This document shows positions 7,828 through 17,140 of a stretch of DNA of 64,000 bases, in pieces. Positions within the stretch are counted from its first letter, which is position 1. Every line of letters starts with the position of its first letter. The notes under the pieces are model-generated. The model saw only the letters and a program-made list of their open reading frames with translations. It did no database searches and was not told where the DNA came from. Position numbers and translations under genes: made by a program. Origin of the DNA: Enterobacter sp. C2 (GTDB lineage Bacteria; Pseudomonadota; Gammaproteobacteria; Enterobacterales; Enterobacteriaceae); the NCBI RefSeq assembly GCF_019880405.1, contig NZ_CP082269.1, forward strand, positions 2,108,001 through 2,172,000, read 5' to 3'.

Positions 7828-8577
7828 TTAGGATACCCCACGCATCGCTGCACGTACTTTCCTCACCCGTACGCTAACGCTAATAATCGACAGCGCAGCA
7901 ATCGCCATCAGCACTACACCGACCGCCGACATGGCGGTAAAACCAAACCATCTGAACAGGAACAGTCCCGCAATACCGCCGGTCAAAAACGAGAAAATCG
8001 TGGTGAGATGGGTCTTGAGCTGACTTTTCTGCGCGGCGCTATCTTTGGAGTAATCCCGGCGCAGCATGGCTGCCAGCACTGACGCCAGCGAGATCCCCGC
8101 ATCGGTTAACGTGCCGGTAATATGTGTCGATCTGACCCGACCACTCGACAGCTGCGTAGACGTCGAATTATGCAATCCCATCAGGCCGCAAAGAATGACA
8201 ACAATCTCCCGGTTCGATGAGAACGCATGAAAGTAGATCTCATACAGTGATATCCCGGTTAAAAAGAGCCCCTCGGCAAAAAGGATCTGGCAGAAAATCA
8301 GCCGGCAGTTATGCACGATCCCCCACAGCACAATAATGCGGGCAAGCACTGCCCCACAAACAAACGCTACAATGATAGCGCTGAAAAAAAGAACGTCCCG
8401 TAGGTCAGTATTAGACACTTCGCTGGAGAGCTGCGACGTGTTCCCGGTCATATGGGAGGGAAAGAAGCCGAAAGCACCAAGCGCGATGGCGTTTAGCAGA
8501 CCTGCCGCTGTGGCGAGCCACAGGGCCAGCTTGCGGTCCTCATTATGCGAGCGTGTTCTTTTCAGTTTAATCAGCAA
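7828..8577 (-). CDS. DUF1275 (YoaK-type) membrane protein
   Basis: A 249-residue polytopic membrane protein with about six hydrophobic segments. The Gly-rich first segment followed by a HMTGN motif is characteristic of the YoaK/DUF1275 family, whose function is not established. The best start is TTG at 8577, because CCGGAGG sits six bases upstream; no ATG is suitably placed. It lies 64 bp downstream of nasA on the same strand, so read-through from the nitrate operon is possible, although a role in nitrate metabolism is not known. Confidence 0.85.
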   Translation of the reverse strand: MLIKLKRTRSHNEDRKLALWLATAAGLLNAIALGAFGFFPSHMTGNTSQLSSEVSNTDLRDVLFFSAIIVAFVCGAVLARIIVLWGIVHNCRLIFCQILFAEGLFLTGISLYEIYFHAFSSNREIVVILCGLMGLHNSTSTQLSSGRVRSTHITGTLTDAGISLASVLAAMLRRDYSKDSAAQKSQLKTHLTTIFSFLTGGIAGLFLFRWFGFTAMSAVGVVLMAIAALSIISVSVRVRKVRAAMRGVS

Positions 8578-8641
8578 AGATAACCTCCGGTTACCAACTT
8601 CAGCTAAATCATTAAGCTAGCAGAACAATGGCCTTGCACGA

Positions 8642-11296
8642 TTAAGACATACCTGAATTGAAAGCGATCTGTTCAGCGAGGATCTTCTTTAGCTCCGGAA
8701 TACAGGAGCCGCAGTTAGTCCCGCACTTAAGCTGTGCGCCGAGCTGCTGCACGCTAGTGCACCCCTGGCGCACGGCATCAGCAATCGTGAGTTCGCCTAC
8801 CGCAAAACAGCTGCAGATCGTTGCCCCCGCTGAAGCCTTACCCTTTCCTGCCGTGCCGGACAGTAGCGCCAGACGCTGTGATGCAGTCTGTAGGGGCTGG
8901 CTGAACGCAGCCACTACCGCCTGGCGATCAACAGTCGTTCGATCCCGGTGAGCGTAAAACGCCAGCTGGAGTTCGCCGTCTGCCCATGCAAGGAGGTTAA
9001 ATCCATTATCGCCGAGGTGGGCCGACTGGCAGATCCACTCCCCGATAGCCGCGTACTCGTTAAGCCAGGCCAGCCAATCCTTCGGCGCAGAGGAGTCCGC
9101 CAGGAGGTAGTGTGAGACGGCTGGTTGAGCGATCCGGCTCCAGTATGCCGTGGCGGGCGGCTTTAGATGGCTGCCGCGCATAAACAGTTCACCCTGCCAT
9201 GCGGTAGCCCAGCGCCGCAGGCTGACAGGCATGTGTTTGCTCTCCGGCTGCCCTGATAGCGGATCGGTATGCGCCTCAATCAGCGCATCTACCCTCGCCT
9301 GCTGGCTAAACTGGCTGTTCCAGTGCATCGGCACAAACACGCTGCCGAGGGGTTGCAGATTATCGGGCCTGGCGCGCAGCAGCAGCCAGCCATGGGTCGA
9401 TGACACGCGCACCAGATCGCCGTCGTTAATGTCCGGCGCATCAGCGGGATGAAACTGACAAAACGGCTCGCTGATATGCTGCATCAGACGCGCGGACTTA
9501 CCGGTGCGGGTCATGGTATGCCACTGATCGCGGATCCTGCCAGTGTTCATAATCAGGGGATAAACCGCCGTTGGCTGATTGCGCGGCAGCCTGGGCGTAA
9601 TGGCGATGAGCCGCGCTTTGCCATCAGGATGAAAGAAATGTCCGTCGGTAAACAGTCGCTCCCTGCCCTGCGGATTGGCCACGTTGACCGGCCACTGTAT
9701 CGGGCGAAGTTCATCCCACTGCCGATCGGTAAGCTGCGCCAGGCCGCTGATATCAAATGCCCGCGAACCGTTATTCTCAAAACCGGACAGCGCCGCGTGC
9801 TCGCGAAATATCTCTGCCGGATGCTGATACGCGAACGCCTCGTCGAACCCTAGCCGCTGGGCGACCTGACTTAGGATCCACCAGTCCGGCTTCGCCTCAC
9901 CCGGTGCTGGCAGAAAAGCGCGCTGGCGCGAGATGCAACGTTCAGAGTTAGTGACGGTGCCATTTTTCTCGCCCCACGCGAGAGCCGGCAAAGAGATATG
10001 CGCTGCCTGGGTGGTATCAGTGTCGCGCATGACGTCTGAGACAATGACCAGCGGACAGCGGGCCAGTCCGGCCCGAACCCGATCCGCATCCGGCAGCGAA
10101 ACCAGCGGATTGGTGCCCATGATCCATACCGCCTTTATCTGCCCCGCTTCAATAGCGTGGAACAGCTCAACGGCATTAAGGCCTGCGTTTTTTGTGACGT
10201 TGTCACTCTTCCAGAAGCGCCCTAACCGGTCGATCTCTTCCAGAGTAAAGCCCATATGTGATGCCAGCTGGTTCGCCAGCCCGCCGACTTCCCGACCGCC
10301 CATGGCATTTGGCTGACCGGTTATCGAAAACGGACCGCAGCCTTCGCGCCCTACTTTGCCCGTCGCTAAATGCAGGTTAATGATAGCGTTACACTTGTCT
10401 ACGCCCGAAGTGGACTGGTTAATACCCATTGAGTAGAGCGTGACCAGACGATCGCTGGCGGCAATCATGTGATAAAACGTCCGCAGCTGGGTCAGCGGCA
10501 ATCCGCAGACCGCAGCGGTGTGCTCTTCCGTCCAGTCACGCGCCGCCGCCAGCGTTTCATCGCTACCCTGTGTGTGCCGCGTGAGGAAGTTACTGTCCAG
10601 CAGGCCATGCTCTGCCATGGCGTTCAGCGCGCCGCAAAACAGGGCGGCGTCGCTGCCGGGACGCAGAGGCAGATGCAGATCGGCAATGTCGCAGGTGGCA
10701 GTCTGACGGGGATCGATGATGATGATGCGCATCTCCGGCCGCGCTTTTTTAGCCTGAGCCAGCCGCTGATAGACCACCGGGTGCGCCCAGGCGGTATTCG
10801 ACCCGGTCAGGATCACGCAGTCTGCCAGCTCCAGATCCCGATAGCTGCAAGGTACCGCATCGGCCCCGAAAGCGCGTTTATAGCCCACCACCGCCGAGGC
10901 CATACACAGCCGCGAGTTGGTATCCATATTTCCCGCGCCAATAAAGCCCTTCATGAGCTTGTTCGCGACGTAATAGTCTTCTGTCAGCAGCTGACCGGAG
11001 CCGTAAAAGGCCACCGCCTGCGGACCATGATCGCGAATGATAGCCTGCAATCCCTGCGCGACGGCGTCCAGGGCCTGCGACCAGCTTACCGGCTGGCGGT
11101 TAATCTCAGGATGCAGCAGCCGCCCGTCCAGATCCAGCGTCTCTCCCAGGGCGCTGCCTTTCACACATAGCCGTCCGAGGTTGGCAGGATGCACGCCGTC
11201 GCCGCTGGCGGTAAACCCCTCTGAGTGGGGCTGCATCTTTACCCCGCAGCCGACGCCGCAGTATGCGCAGGTGGTTGTGACCGTCGCGCTGTTCAT
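8642..11296 (-). CDS. nasA: Assimilatory nitrate reductase catalytic subunit
   Basis: An 884-residue molybdopterin oxidoreductase that reduces nitrate to nitrite in the cytoplasm with electrons from the NasC flavoprotein. The N-terminal [4Fe-4S] motif CAYCGVGC (residues 11-18) plus a fourth Cys in GRLCVKG is present, then the bis-MGD domains, and a C-terminal BFD-like [2Fe-2S] domain with CSCF near residue 825 and CGTNCGSC near residue 862, as in Klebsiella NasA. The start codon overlaps the nasB stop (ATGA, 11293-11296), so it is translationally coupled as the last nas gene. There is no Tat signal, as expected for an assimilatory enzyme. Confidence 0.96.
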   Translation of the reverse strand: MNSATVTTTCAYCGVGCGVKMQPHSEGFTASGDGVHPANLGRLCVKGSALGETLDLDGRLLHPEINRQPVSWSQALDAVAQGLQAIIRDHGPQAVAFYGSGQLLTEDYYVANKLMKGFIGAGNMDTNSRLCMASAVVGYKRAFGADAVPCSYRDLELADCVILTGSNTAWAHPVVYQRLAQAKKARPEMRIIIIDPRQTATCDIADLHLPLRPGSDAALFCGALNAMAEHGLLDSNFLTRHTQGSDETLAAARDWTEEHTAAVCGLPLTQLRTFYHMIAASDRLVTLYSMGINQSTSGVDKCNAIINLHLATGKVGREGCGPFSITGQPNAMGGREVGGLANQLASHMGFTLEEIDRLGRFWKSDNVTKNAGLNAVELFHAIEAGQIKAVWIMGTNPLVSLPDADRVRAGLARCPLVIVSDVMRDTDTTQAAHISLPALAWGEKNGTVTNSERCISRQRAFLPAPGEAKPDWWILSQVAQRLGFDEAFAYQHPAEIFREHAALSGFENNGSRAFDISGLAQLTDRQWDELRPIQWPVNVANPQGRERLFTDGHFFHPDGKARLIAITPRLPRNQPTAVYPLIMNTGRIRDQWHTMTRTGKSARLMQHISEPFCQFHPADAPDINDGDLVRVSSTHGWLLLRARPDNLQPLGSVFVPMHWNSQFSQQARVDALIEAHTDPLSGQPESKHMPVSLRRWATAWQGELFMRGSHLKPPATAYWSRIAQPAVSHYLLADSSAPKDWLAWLNEYAAIGEWICQSAHLGDNGFNLLAWADGELQLAFYAHRDRTTVDRQAVVAAFSQPLQTASQRLALLSGTAGKGKASAGATICSCFAVGELTIADAVRQGCTSVQQLGAQLKCGTNCGSCIPELKKILAEQIAFNSGMS

Positions 11297-14200
11297 AGGC
11301 TGACCGTCTCAATCATAGCCGCGGGCCGATCGATGTGGCTCACAGGCTGCTCCTGCACCCAGACGCGTCCGCCCTCTACTTTCACCGGCCAGACGCTCAG
11401 CGCGCTTTGCCCGTCATCCACGCTGCGACCGTCCTGCAAGCGGAACCGCTGCTTATACAGAGGGGAAATCACTACCGGCTCGCCCTTCACGTCCCCCAGC
11501 AGTCCACGCGCCAGCACGTTGGCATCGCTGTTCGGCTCATGGTTGCTAAGGGCAAATACCTGCTGGGGATGATCCGGCAGATGAAACAGTGCAATCTGCT
11601 GGTTGCTTAGCCGGGCTGCCATACCGGCATTGGCCGGGATCTCACTCAGGTCACAGATCTCCACCCAGCCCTGCACCGCCCGTACTGGCTCATCGCGGTT
11701 AACAAAGGGTTTAAACAGCGCGAGGCGATCCGGAGCCGCCAGCGTGGTTTGCCATTCGCACTGGTAGGTCGCCACCACGGCCTCCATCTCGCTTTCGAGT
11801 TCGGCGGCGATACTCAGGCTATCCTCCAGTACCACCTGACGCAGGTAATCCATGCCTCCCTCAAGATTATCCATCCAGGTACTGGTGCGTTGAAGCCGGT
11901 CGGCGGTGCGGATATAGAACATCAGGAAGCGATCCACGGTGCGGATCAGCGCCTCGGTGCTCAGGTCCTGGGCGAGGAGATCTGCATGTCGTGGTTTCAT
12001 GCCGCCGTTGCCGCAGACGTAGAGGTTCCAGCCCTTGTCGGTGGCGATGACCCCCACGTCTTTGCTTTGCGCTTCCGCACATTCCCGGGTGCAGCCCGAA
12101 ACGGCCATTTTAATTTTGTGTGGCGATCGCAGCCCCTTGTAGCGGTTCTCCAGCCGCAGCGCCAGGTCAGTAGAGTCCTGCACGCCGTAGCGGCACCAGT
12201 TAGAGCCAACGCAGGACTTCACCGTTCGCAGTGACTTGCCGTAGGCGTGGCCCGTTTCGAATCCCGCATCCACGAGCAGCTGCCAGATCTCCGGCAGTTG
12301 CTCCACCCGCGCACCAAAGAGATCGACCCGCTGCCCGCCGGTAATTTTGGTATACAGGTTGTAGCGTTTGGCCACCTGGCCGATGGCGATCAGGCCGTCA
12401 GGCGTGATCTCTCCAGCCGGGATGCGCGGCACCACTGAGTAGGTGCCATCTTTCTGGATATTGGCAAAGAAGCGATCGTTGGTGTCCTGGAGCGGGAGAT
12501 GCTGCGGCTTGAGCAGATAATCATTCCAGCACGACGCCAGCACCGAAGCCACCAGCGGTTTACAGATCTCACACCCGTAGCCGTGGCCGTGTTTGTCGAT
12601 CAGCTCATCGAAGCTGCGGATGTTGCCTACGCGCACCAGGTGATAGATCTCCTGCCGTGACCAGGCAAAATGTTCGCAGATATCCTTTTTCACCTCGACG
12701 CCCATTTCGCTCAGCGCGAACTCCATCACCTGTTTAGTCAGCGCCGCACAGCCGCCGCAGCCAGTGGCCGCTTTGGTGCAGGACTTAATCGCGGCCATGT
12801 CACCGCAGCCCGCTTTCACGGCCTGGCAGATATCAGATTTGCTGACGTTATGGCAGGAGCAAATTTGCGCCCCGTCCGGTAAGGCCGCGACGCCCAGCGC
12901 CTGGGGGGCACTGCCTGCGCTGGCGGGCAGAATTAGCCCCTCCGGGCTGGCGGGCAGCGCCATATCGTTGAGCATCATCTGCAACAGCGTGCTGTATTCG
13001 CTGCTATCACCCACCAGCACCGCGCCCAGCAGATGCTTGCGATCCGCCGATACCACAATTTTTTTATAGATCTCTGCCGGGCCGTCGACCCAGCTATAGC
13101 TTTCACTCCCCGGCGTGCGGCCGTGCGCGTCGCCCACCGAGGCCACTTCGACGCCAAGCAGTTTCAGCTTGGTACTCATATCCGCGCCTTTAAAGGCCGC
13201 CTCGTTGCCGGCAAGCGTCTCCGCCAGGGTACGCGCCATCTGATAACCCGGTGCCACCAGCCCGAAAATCTGCCCGTTCCACAGGGCGCACTCCCCGACG
13301 GCAAAGATAGCCGGATCGGAGGTGCGGCATTGATTATCGATCACAATCCCGCCGCGCGGTCCAACCTCCAGCCCGCACTCCCTGGCGAGTTGATCCCGTG
13401 GCCGGATCCCGGCGGAGAAGAGCACCAGATCGGTCTCCAGATGGCTGCCGTCGGCAAACACCATCCGGTAATGGCTGGTCTCCCCCGGAACAATCTCCCG
13501 TGTCTCTTTTCCGGTATGCACCTGCACGCCCAGCGCCTCGATCTTGCGACGCAGCATGGCCGCCCCGCCTTCATCGAGCTGCACGCCCATCAGCCGTGGC
13601 GCGAACTCAACTACATGGGTTTGCAGACCGAGATGCTTCAGCGCATTAGCGGCTTCCAGTCCAAGCAGGCCGCCGCCGACCACCACACCGACGCTGCCTT
13701 TCTCCGCGCAGGCCTGAATCGCCGCCAGATCGTCAATAGTGCGATAGACCAGACAGCCGGGTCTGTCGTTACCGGGGATTGGTGGCACAAAGGGATAGGA
13801 TCCGGTCGCCAGAATCAGGGCGTCATAGCGGGTCTGCCGCCCCTGCTTGTCCACGACATACCGATGGTGGCGATCGATATGCTCAATACCGTTAGCGAGG
13901 CGTAGCTCAATACCGGTTAATTCAAAGAAGTCGCTCTCTACCATCGACAGCGACGCCGCACTGCGCCCGGAGAAGTATTCTGAGAGATGAACTCGATCGT
14001 AGGCCGGTCTATTCTCTTCGGCGAAGACGATAATCTGATAGCGAAGATGCAGTTCACGCTCGACCAGCTGTTGCAGAAGATGGTGACCAACCATGCCGTG
14101 TCCGGCCATCACTAAAACGGGTTTTGACATAATATTGCTCCTCGCTATCGTCGCGGATAACGGATCTCTCAAAGAAATGGAATCAGGCGCGTCAGGCATA

Positions 14201-15378
14201 AACAGACTGGATTGAGAGTGACCCAGACGGGCGAGGTATTCCGGCCCGTCGCTAATGTCTCCCCACAGTAGTACACCCTTTAGCTGATTGTTCTGGATAA
14301 GCAGACGCCGATAGTGGCCGTCAAAGGGATCAAAGGTGGAATGGATCTCCGCATCCTGTCCGCCGTCCAGCGTTCCGGCGCAGAAGAGATGGATACCGGT
14401 AACCTTGAGGCGCAGCGGTACGTCATGAACGGCAAGCGGTACGCTCACGCCGGCCAGCGTTGCGGCCAGCGTTGCCGCCAGCGTCTCCGCCTGCTGCCAG
14501 CACGGGGCCACCAGCCCAAAGGTCTGTTCACCTCTCTGACAGCATTCGCCAATGGCCGAGATGTGCGGATCGGAGGTTTGCTGTTGGTCATTAACCAGAA
14601 TGCCGCGGGCGCACGCCAGTCCGGCGGACTGCGCCAGGGTAATATTGGGCCGCACGCCAGCGGCCACGATCGCCCGTCGGGCAGGAATAGCCCGTCCGTC
14701 ACGGAGCTTCACAGCCTGAAGATGTCCGCTTTCATTGGCGCTATAGGCTATCGTCTCCGCCTCCAGTACCGTTTCAATACCACGGACCCTCAATTCATCA
14801 CGCAGGAGATCTGCCGTATGCCGATCCAGCTGCTGATCCATCAGATGTGGCCCACGGTGGAGAAGCGTGACCCGCATACCACGCAGCGCCAGCGCCGCCG
14901 CTGCCTCGACGCCAAGTACTCCGCCACCAATGACTACTGCCGGTTGCCCTGCGACCAGCGCGTGCAGAATGTTCTCCACGTCTTGCTGGTTGCGAAAGCC
15001 ATAAATACCCGGCAGATCCATACCCGGCATCGGCGGCATAAAAGGCAGCGAGCCGGTTGCGATGACCAGACGATCGTAGCCCAGCGGCCTGTCGTTAACC
15101 CATACGGTGCGGGCCTGACGGTCAATCGCTGTCACCGGGGATCCGCCGATCAGCGTGACGTTGTAACGCTCATACCATGCCTCGTCTTGGGTAACGATCT
15201 CCGTAAAGCATTTCTCTCCCGCCAGCACCGGCGTAAGCATGATGCGGTTATAGGCGGGCTGCGCTTCATCACCGATAATCACTATCCGGTAGCGCGTGGG
15301 GGCCAGTTGGCATAGCCTTTCTACCAGCCGTACGCCCGCCATGCCGTTGCCAATCACAACCAGGACAGGTTTATCCAT
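11293..15378 (-). CDS. nasB: NasC-NasB in-frame fusion: nitrate reductase electron-transfer subunit and nitrite reductase
   Basis: One open frame of 1361 codons covers what are two genes in Klebsiella oxytoca. Residues 1-416 match NasC, an FAD/NAD(P) oxidoreductase (GNGMAG near residue 9, IGGGVLG near 150) that feeds electrons to NasA. Residues 417-1361 match NasB, the NADH nitrite reductase making ammonium: a second FAD/NAD domain (MAGHGMVGHH), BFD [2Fe-2S] domains (CSCHNV, CGGC), the siroheme-[4Fe-4S] ligands (C-x5-C in SCVGSNWC and C-x3-C in GCTREC), and a NirD-like C-terminal domain. The ATG at 15378 has GAGG eight bases upstream. No stop separates the halves, yet an internal ATG at 14130 has a strong ribosome-binding site, so a 945-residue NasB may also be made alone. 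A lost stop codon, a true bifunctional protein or a sequencing error are all possible. Confidence 0.9.
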   Translation of the reverse strand: MDKPVLVVIGNGMAGVRLVERLCQLAPTRYRIVIIGDEAQPAYNRIMLTPVLAGEKCFTEIVTQDEAWYERYNVTLIGGSPVTAIDRQARTVWVNDRPLGYDRLVIATGSLPFMPPMPGMDLPGIYGFRNQQDVENILHALVAGQPAVVIGGGVLGVEAAAALALRGMRVTLLHRGPHLMDQQLDRHTADLLRDELRVRGIETVLEAETIAYSANESGHLQAVKLRDGRAIPARRAIVAAGVRPNITLAQSAGLACARGILVNDQQQTSDPHISAIGECCQRGEQTFGLVAPCWQQAETLAATLAATLAGVSVPLAVHDVPLRLKVTGIHLFCAGTLDGGQDAEIHSTFDPFDGHYRRLLIQNNQLKGVLLWGDISDGPEYLARLGHSQSSLFMPDAPDSISLRDPLSATIARSNIMSKPVLVMAGHGMVGHHLLQQLVERELHLRYQIIVFAEENRPAYDRVHLSEYFSGRSAASLSMVESDFFELTGIELRLANGIEHIDRHHRYVVDKQGRQTRYDALILATGSYPFVPPIPGNDRPGCLVYRTIDDLAAIQACAEKGSVGVVVGGGLLGLEAANALKHLGLQTHVVEFAPRLMGVQLDEGGAAMLRRKIEALGVQVHTGKETREIVPGETSHYRMVFADGSHLETDLVLFSAGIRPRDQLARECGLEVGPRGGIVIDNQCRTSDPAIFAVGECALWNGQIFGLVAPGYQMARTLAETLAGNEAAFKGADMSTKLKLLGVEVASVGDAHGRTPGSESYSWVDGPAEIYKKIVVSADRKHLLGAVLVGDSSEYSTLLQMMLNDMALPASPEGLILPASAGSAPQALGVAALPDGAQICSCHNVSKSDICQAVKAGCGDMAAIKSCTKAATGCGGCAALTKQVMEFALSEMGVEVKKDICEHFAWSRQEIYHLVRVGNIRSFDELIDKHGHGYGCEICKPLVASVLASCWNDYLLKPQHLPLQDTNDRFFANIQKDGTYSVVPRIPAGEITPDGLIAIGQVAKRYNLYTKITGGQRVDLFGARVEQLPEIWQLLVDAGFETGHAYGKSLRTVKSCVGSNWCRYGVQDSTDLALRLENRYKGLRSPHKIKMAVSGCTRECAEAQSKDVGVIATDKGWNLYVCGNGGMKPRHADLLAQDLSTEALIRTVDRFLMFYIRTADRLQRTSTWMDNLEGGMDYLRQVVLEDSLSIAAELESEMEAVVATYQCEWQTTLAAPDRLALFKPFVNRDEPVRAVQGWVEICDLSEIPANAGMAARLSNQQIALFHLPDHPQQVFALSNHEPNSDANVLARGLLGDVKGEPVVISPLYKQRFRLQDGRSVDDGQSALSVWPVKVEGGRVWVQEQPVSHIDRPAAMIETVSL
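14128..14142 (-). promoter_or_regulatory. Internal ribosome-binding site and start codon for separate NasB
   Basis: On the minus strand AGGAG (14138-14142) stands seven bases before ATG (14128-14130), which opens the MSKPVLVMAGHG sequence typical of a nitrite reductase N-terminus. It lies inside the uninterrupted nasC-nasB frame and in the same frame, so translation could start here as well as read through from nasC. Confidence 0.7.
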
Positions 15379-15400
15379 TCTGCTTACCTCGCCCGCTCTC

Positions 15401-16198
15401 TCAGGCCACGGCCCGGTGTTTTTCATGCAGGAAATGCAGCACCTGCTGGCGGTAATGATGGAAACGTGAGTCGTTGGCCAGGGTCAGCCGCGAGCGCGGG
15501 CGTTCCAGTTCGACATGCAACACCTCGCCAACCTTTGCCGCAGGACCGTTGGTCATCATCATCACCCGGTCAGAGAGCAGCACCGCTTCATCAACGTCGT
15601 GGGTAATGAGCAGAATGGTGGTATTCAGGCGCGACTGGATCTCCATCACCGCATCCTGCAGATGGGCGCGGGTCAACGCATCCAGCGCGCCAAAGGGTTC
15701 ATCCATCAGCAGCACCTTCGGCTTCATCGCCAGCGCCCTCGCAATACCCACGCGCTGCTTCATGCCGCCGGAGATCTCTCCTGGACGTTTGTGCATGGCA
15801 TGCCCCATATGCACCAGCTCAAGGTTATGTTCGATCCACGCCTGCATCTCGCTCTTACTCATCTTTCCTTTAAAGACCTGCTCTACTGCCAGGGCAACGT
15901 TCTCAAAGGCGGTCAGCCACGGCAGCAGAGAGTGGTTTTGAAACACCACGCCGCGCTCTGGGCCTGGACCGTTAATCTCCTGGTTATCACACAGCAGCAC
16001 GCCTTCGGTGGGTTGACTCAGCCCGGCGATCAGGTTCAATAGCGTGGACTTCCCGCAGCCGGAGTGGCCAATCAGGCTAACGGTTTCTCCCCGCGCCAGC
16101 TCAAAGCTAACGTTATCGAGCGCCAGGAACGGCCCCTGTGCGGTGTGAAAGCGCTGGGTAACGTTTTCTACGCGAATAATGGCTTTCTCGTGTTTCAT
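15401..16198 (-). CDS. nasD: Nitrate ABC transporter ATP-binding protein
   Basis: A 265-residue ABC ATPase of the nitrate/sulfonate/taurine class that powers nitrate uptake with NasE and NasF. Walker A GHSGCGKST (near residue 42), signature SGGMKQR and Walker B LLMDEP are intact. The frame opens further upstream, but the ATG at 16198 has AGGAG seven bases before it and gives the normal N-terminus (MKHEKA). It begins 25 bp after nasE and ends 22 bp before nasC. Confidence 0.94.
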   Translation of the reverse strand: MKHEKAIIRVENVTQRFHTAQGPFLALDNVSFELARGETVSLIGHSGCGKSTLLNLIAGLSQPTEGVLLCDNQEINGPGPERGVVFQNHSLLPWLTAFENVALAVEQVFKGKMSKSEMQAWIEHNLELVHMGHAMHKRPGEISGGMKQRVGIARALAMKPKVLLMDEPFGALDALTRAHLQDAVMEIQSRLNTTILLITHDVDEAVLLSDRVMMMTNGPAAKVGEVLHVELERPRSRLTLANDSRFHHYRQQVLHFLHEKHRAVA

Positions 16199-16223
16199 AT
16201 CAGGCTCCTGAGGGTTCTTGTGA

Positions 16224-17129
16224 CTAACTGCCGTAGCTAAAACGGCGGGCAATGGCCATCAGGCCCTGCTCAAGCAGCATCCCCACCACGCCAATCAAGA
16301 GGATGGCGATGATGATGTTTTCCACGTTGAGGTTGTTCCACTCATTCCAGATCCAGAACCCAATCCCGACGCCGCCGGTCAGCATCTCTGCCGCGACGAT
16401 CACCAGCCACGCGATACCAATTGACAGGCGAACCCCGGTCAGAATGTGCGGCAGCACGGCGGGAAAGAGGATTTTGCGCATCACGGTGAACTCACTGAGC
16501 TTCAACACCCGAGCAACGTTGAGATAATCCTGTGGAATGCGCATCACCCCTTCGGCGGTGTTGAGGATCATTGGCCAAATAGAGCAGATAAAGATGGTCC
16601 ACGCCGAGGCTGGCTCTGCGCGCTGGAACAGCAGCAGGCCAATCGGCAGCCAGGCCAGCGGGCTGACGGGACGCAGCAAGGCGATAACCGGGTTAAGCAT
16701 ATTGGCGATAAAGCTAAAGCGGCCGATGAGAAAGCCGAGGGGGATCCCCACCAGCGCCGCCAGACCAAATCCCAGCGCCACGCGTTTGAGCGATGCCAGC
16801 ACGTTCCAGCCGATACCCATATCGTTCGGCCCGGCGATATAAAAGGGTTCAGCGAAGATGATTTTGGCGGCTTCCCAGGTCTTCAGCGGCGTTGGAAAGC
16901 CGCTGCTGCTCAAGGCGGCGATCTGCCAGAGGACGATCAGCACCATCGCCCCCAGCACTCCGGGCACCGCTTTTTTCACTGCGCCATGGACGCCTTTACG
17001 CAGGCGGCTGGCAGGTGCCGGTTTTATTAATGCCGGCGGCGTCGGGATAGTGGTCTTCAGGGGAAGGATCTCAGCGCTCTCCGGCTCGGCGGCCAGCGCA
17101 ACCACATTCGTTTTGGTGTTAATAGACAT
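16224..17129 (-). CDS. nasE: Nitrate ABC transporter permease
   Basis: A 301-residue inner-membrane permease of the NrtB/SsuC class. A Pro- and Ala-rich cytoplasmic N-terminus (residues 1-50) is followed by a first membrane segment near residue 60 and about five more; the cytoplasmic coupling loop (residues about 205-235) resembles the EAA motif. It starts 11 bp after nasF, within the nas operon. Confidence 0.93.
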   Translation of the reverse strand: MSINTKTNVVALAAEPESAEILPLKTTIPTPPALIKPAPASRLRKGVHGAVKKAVPGVLGAMVLIVLWQIAALSSSGFPTPLKTWEAAKIIFAEPFYIAGPNDMGIGWNVLASLKRVALGFGLAALVGIPLGFLIGRFSFIANMLNPVIALLRPVSPLAWLPIGLLLFQRAEPASAWTIFICSIWPMILNTAEGVMRIPQDYLNVARVLKLSEFTVMRKILFPAVLPHILTGVRLSIGIAWLVIVAAEMLTGGVGIGFWIWNEWNNLNVENIIIAILLIGVVGMLLEQGLMAIARRFSYGS

Positions 17130-17140
17130 GTCGGCCTCAC

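Noticed and set aside
7768-8082. Plus-strand frame of 104 codons after the Nudix gene
   Set aside because: Runs through a REP element and antisense to the DUF1275 gene.
11293-11700. Loss of Rieske ligands in the NasB C-terminal NirD-like domain as an anomaly
   Set aside because: E. coli NirD, as I recall it, also lacks the Cys/His ligands, so this is normal for the family.
13033-13905. Plus-strand open frame of 290 codons across nasB
   Set aside because: Shadow of the nitrite reductase frame; no RBS or family pattern.
14314-15315. Plus-strand open frame of 333 codons inside nasC
   Set aside because: Antisense to a well-conserved flavoprotein; composition is the mirror of GC-rich codons and no motif or RBS supports it.
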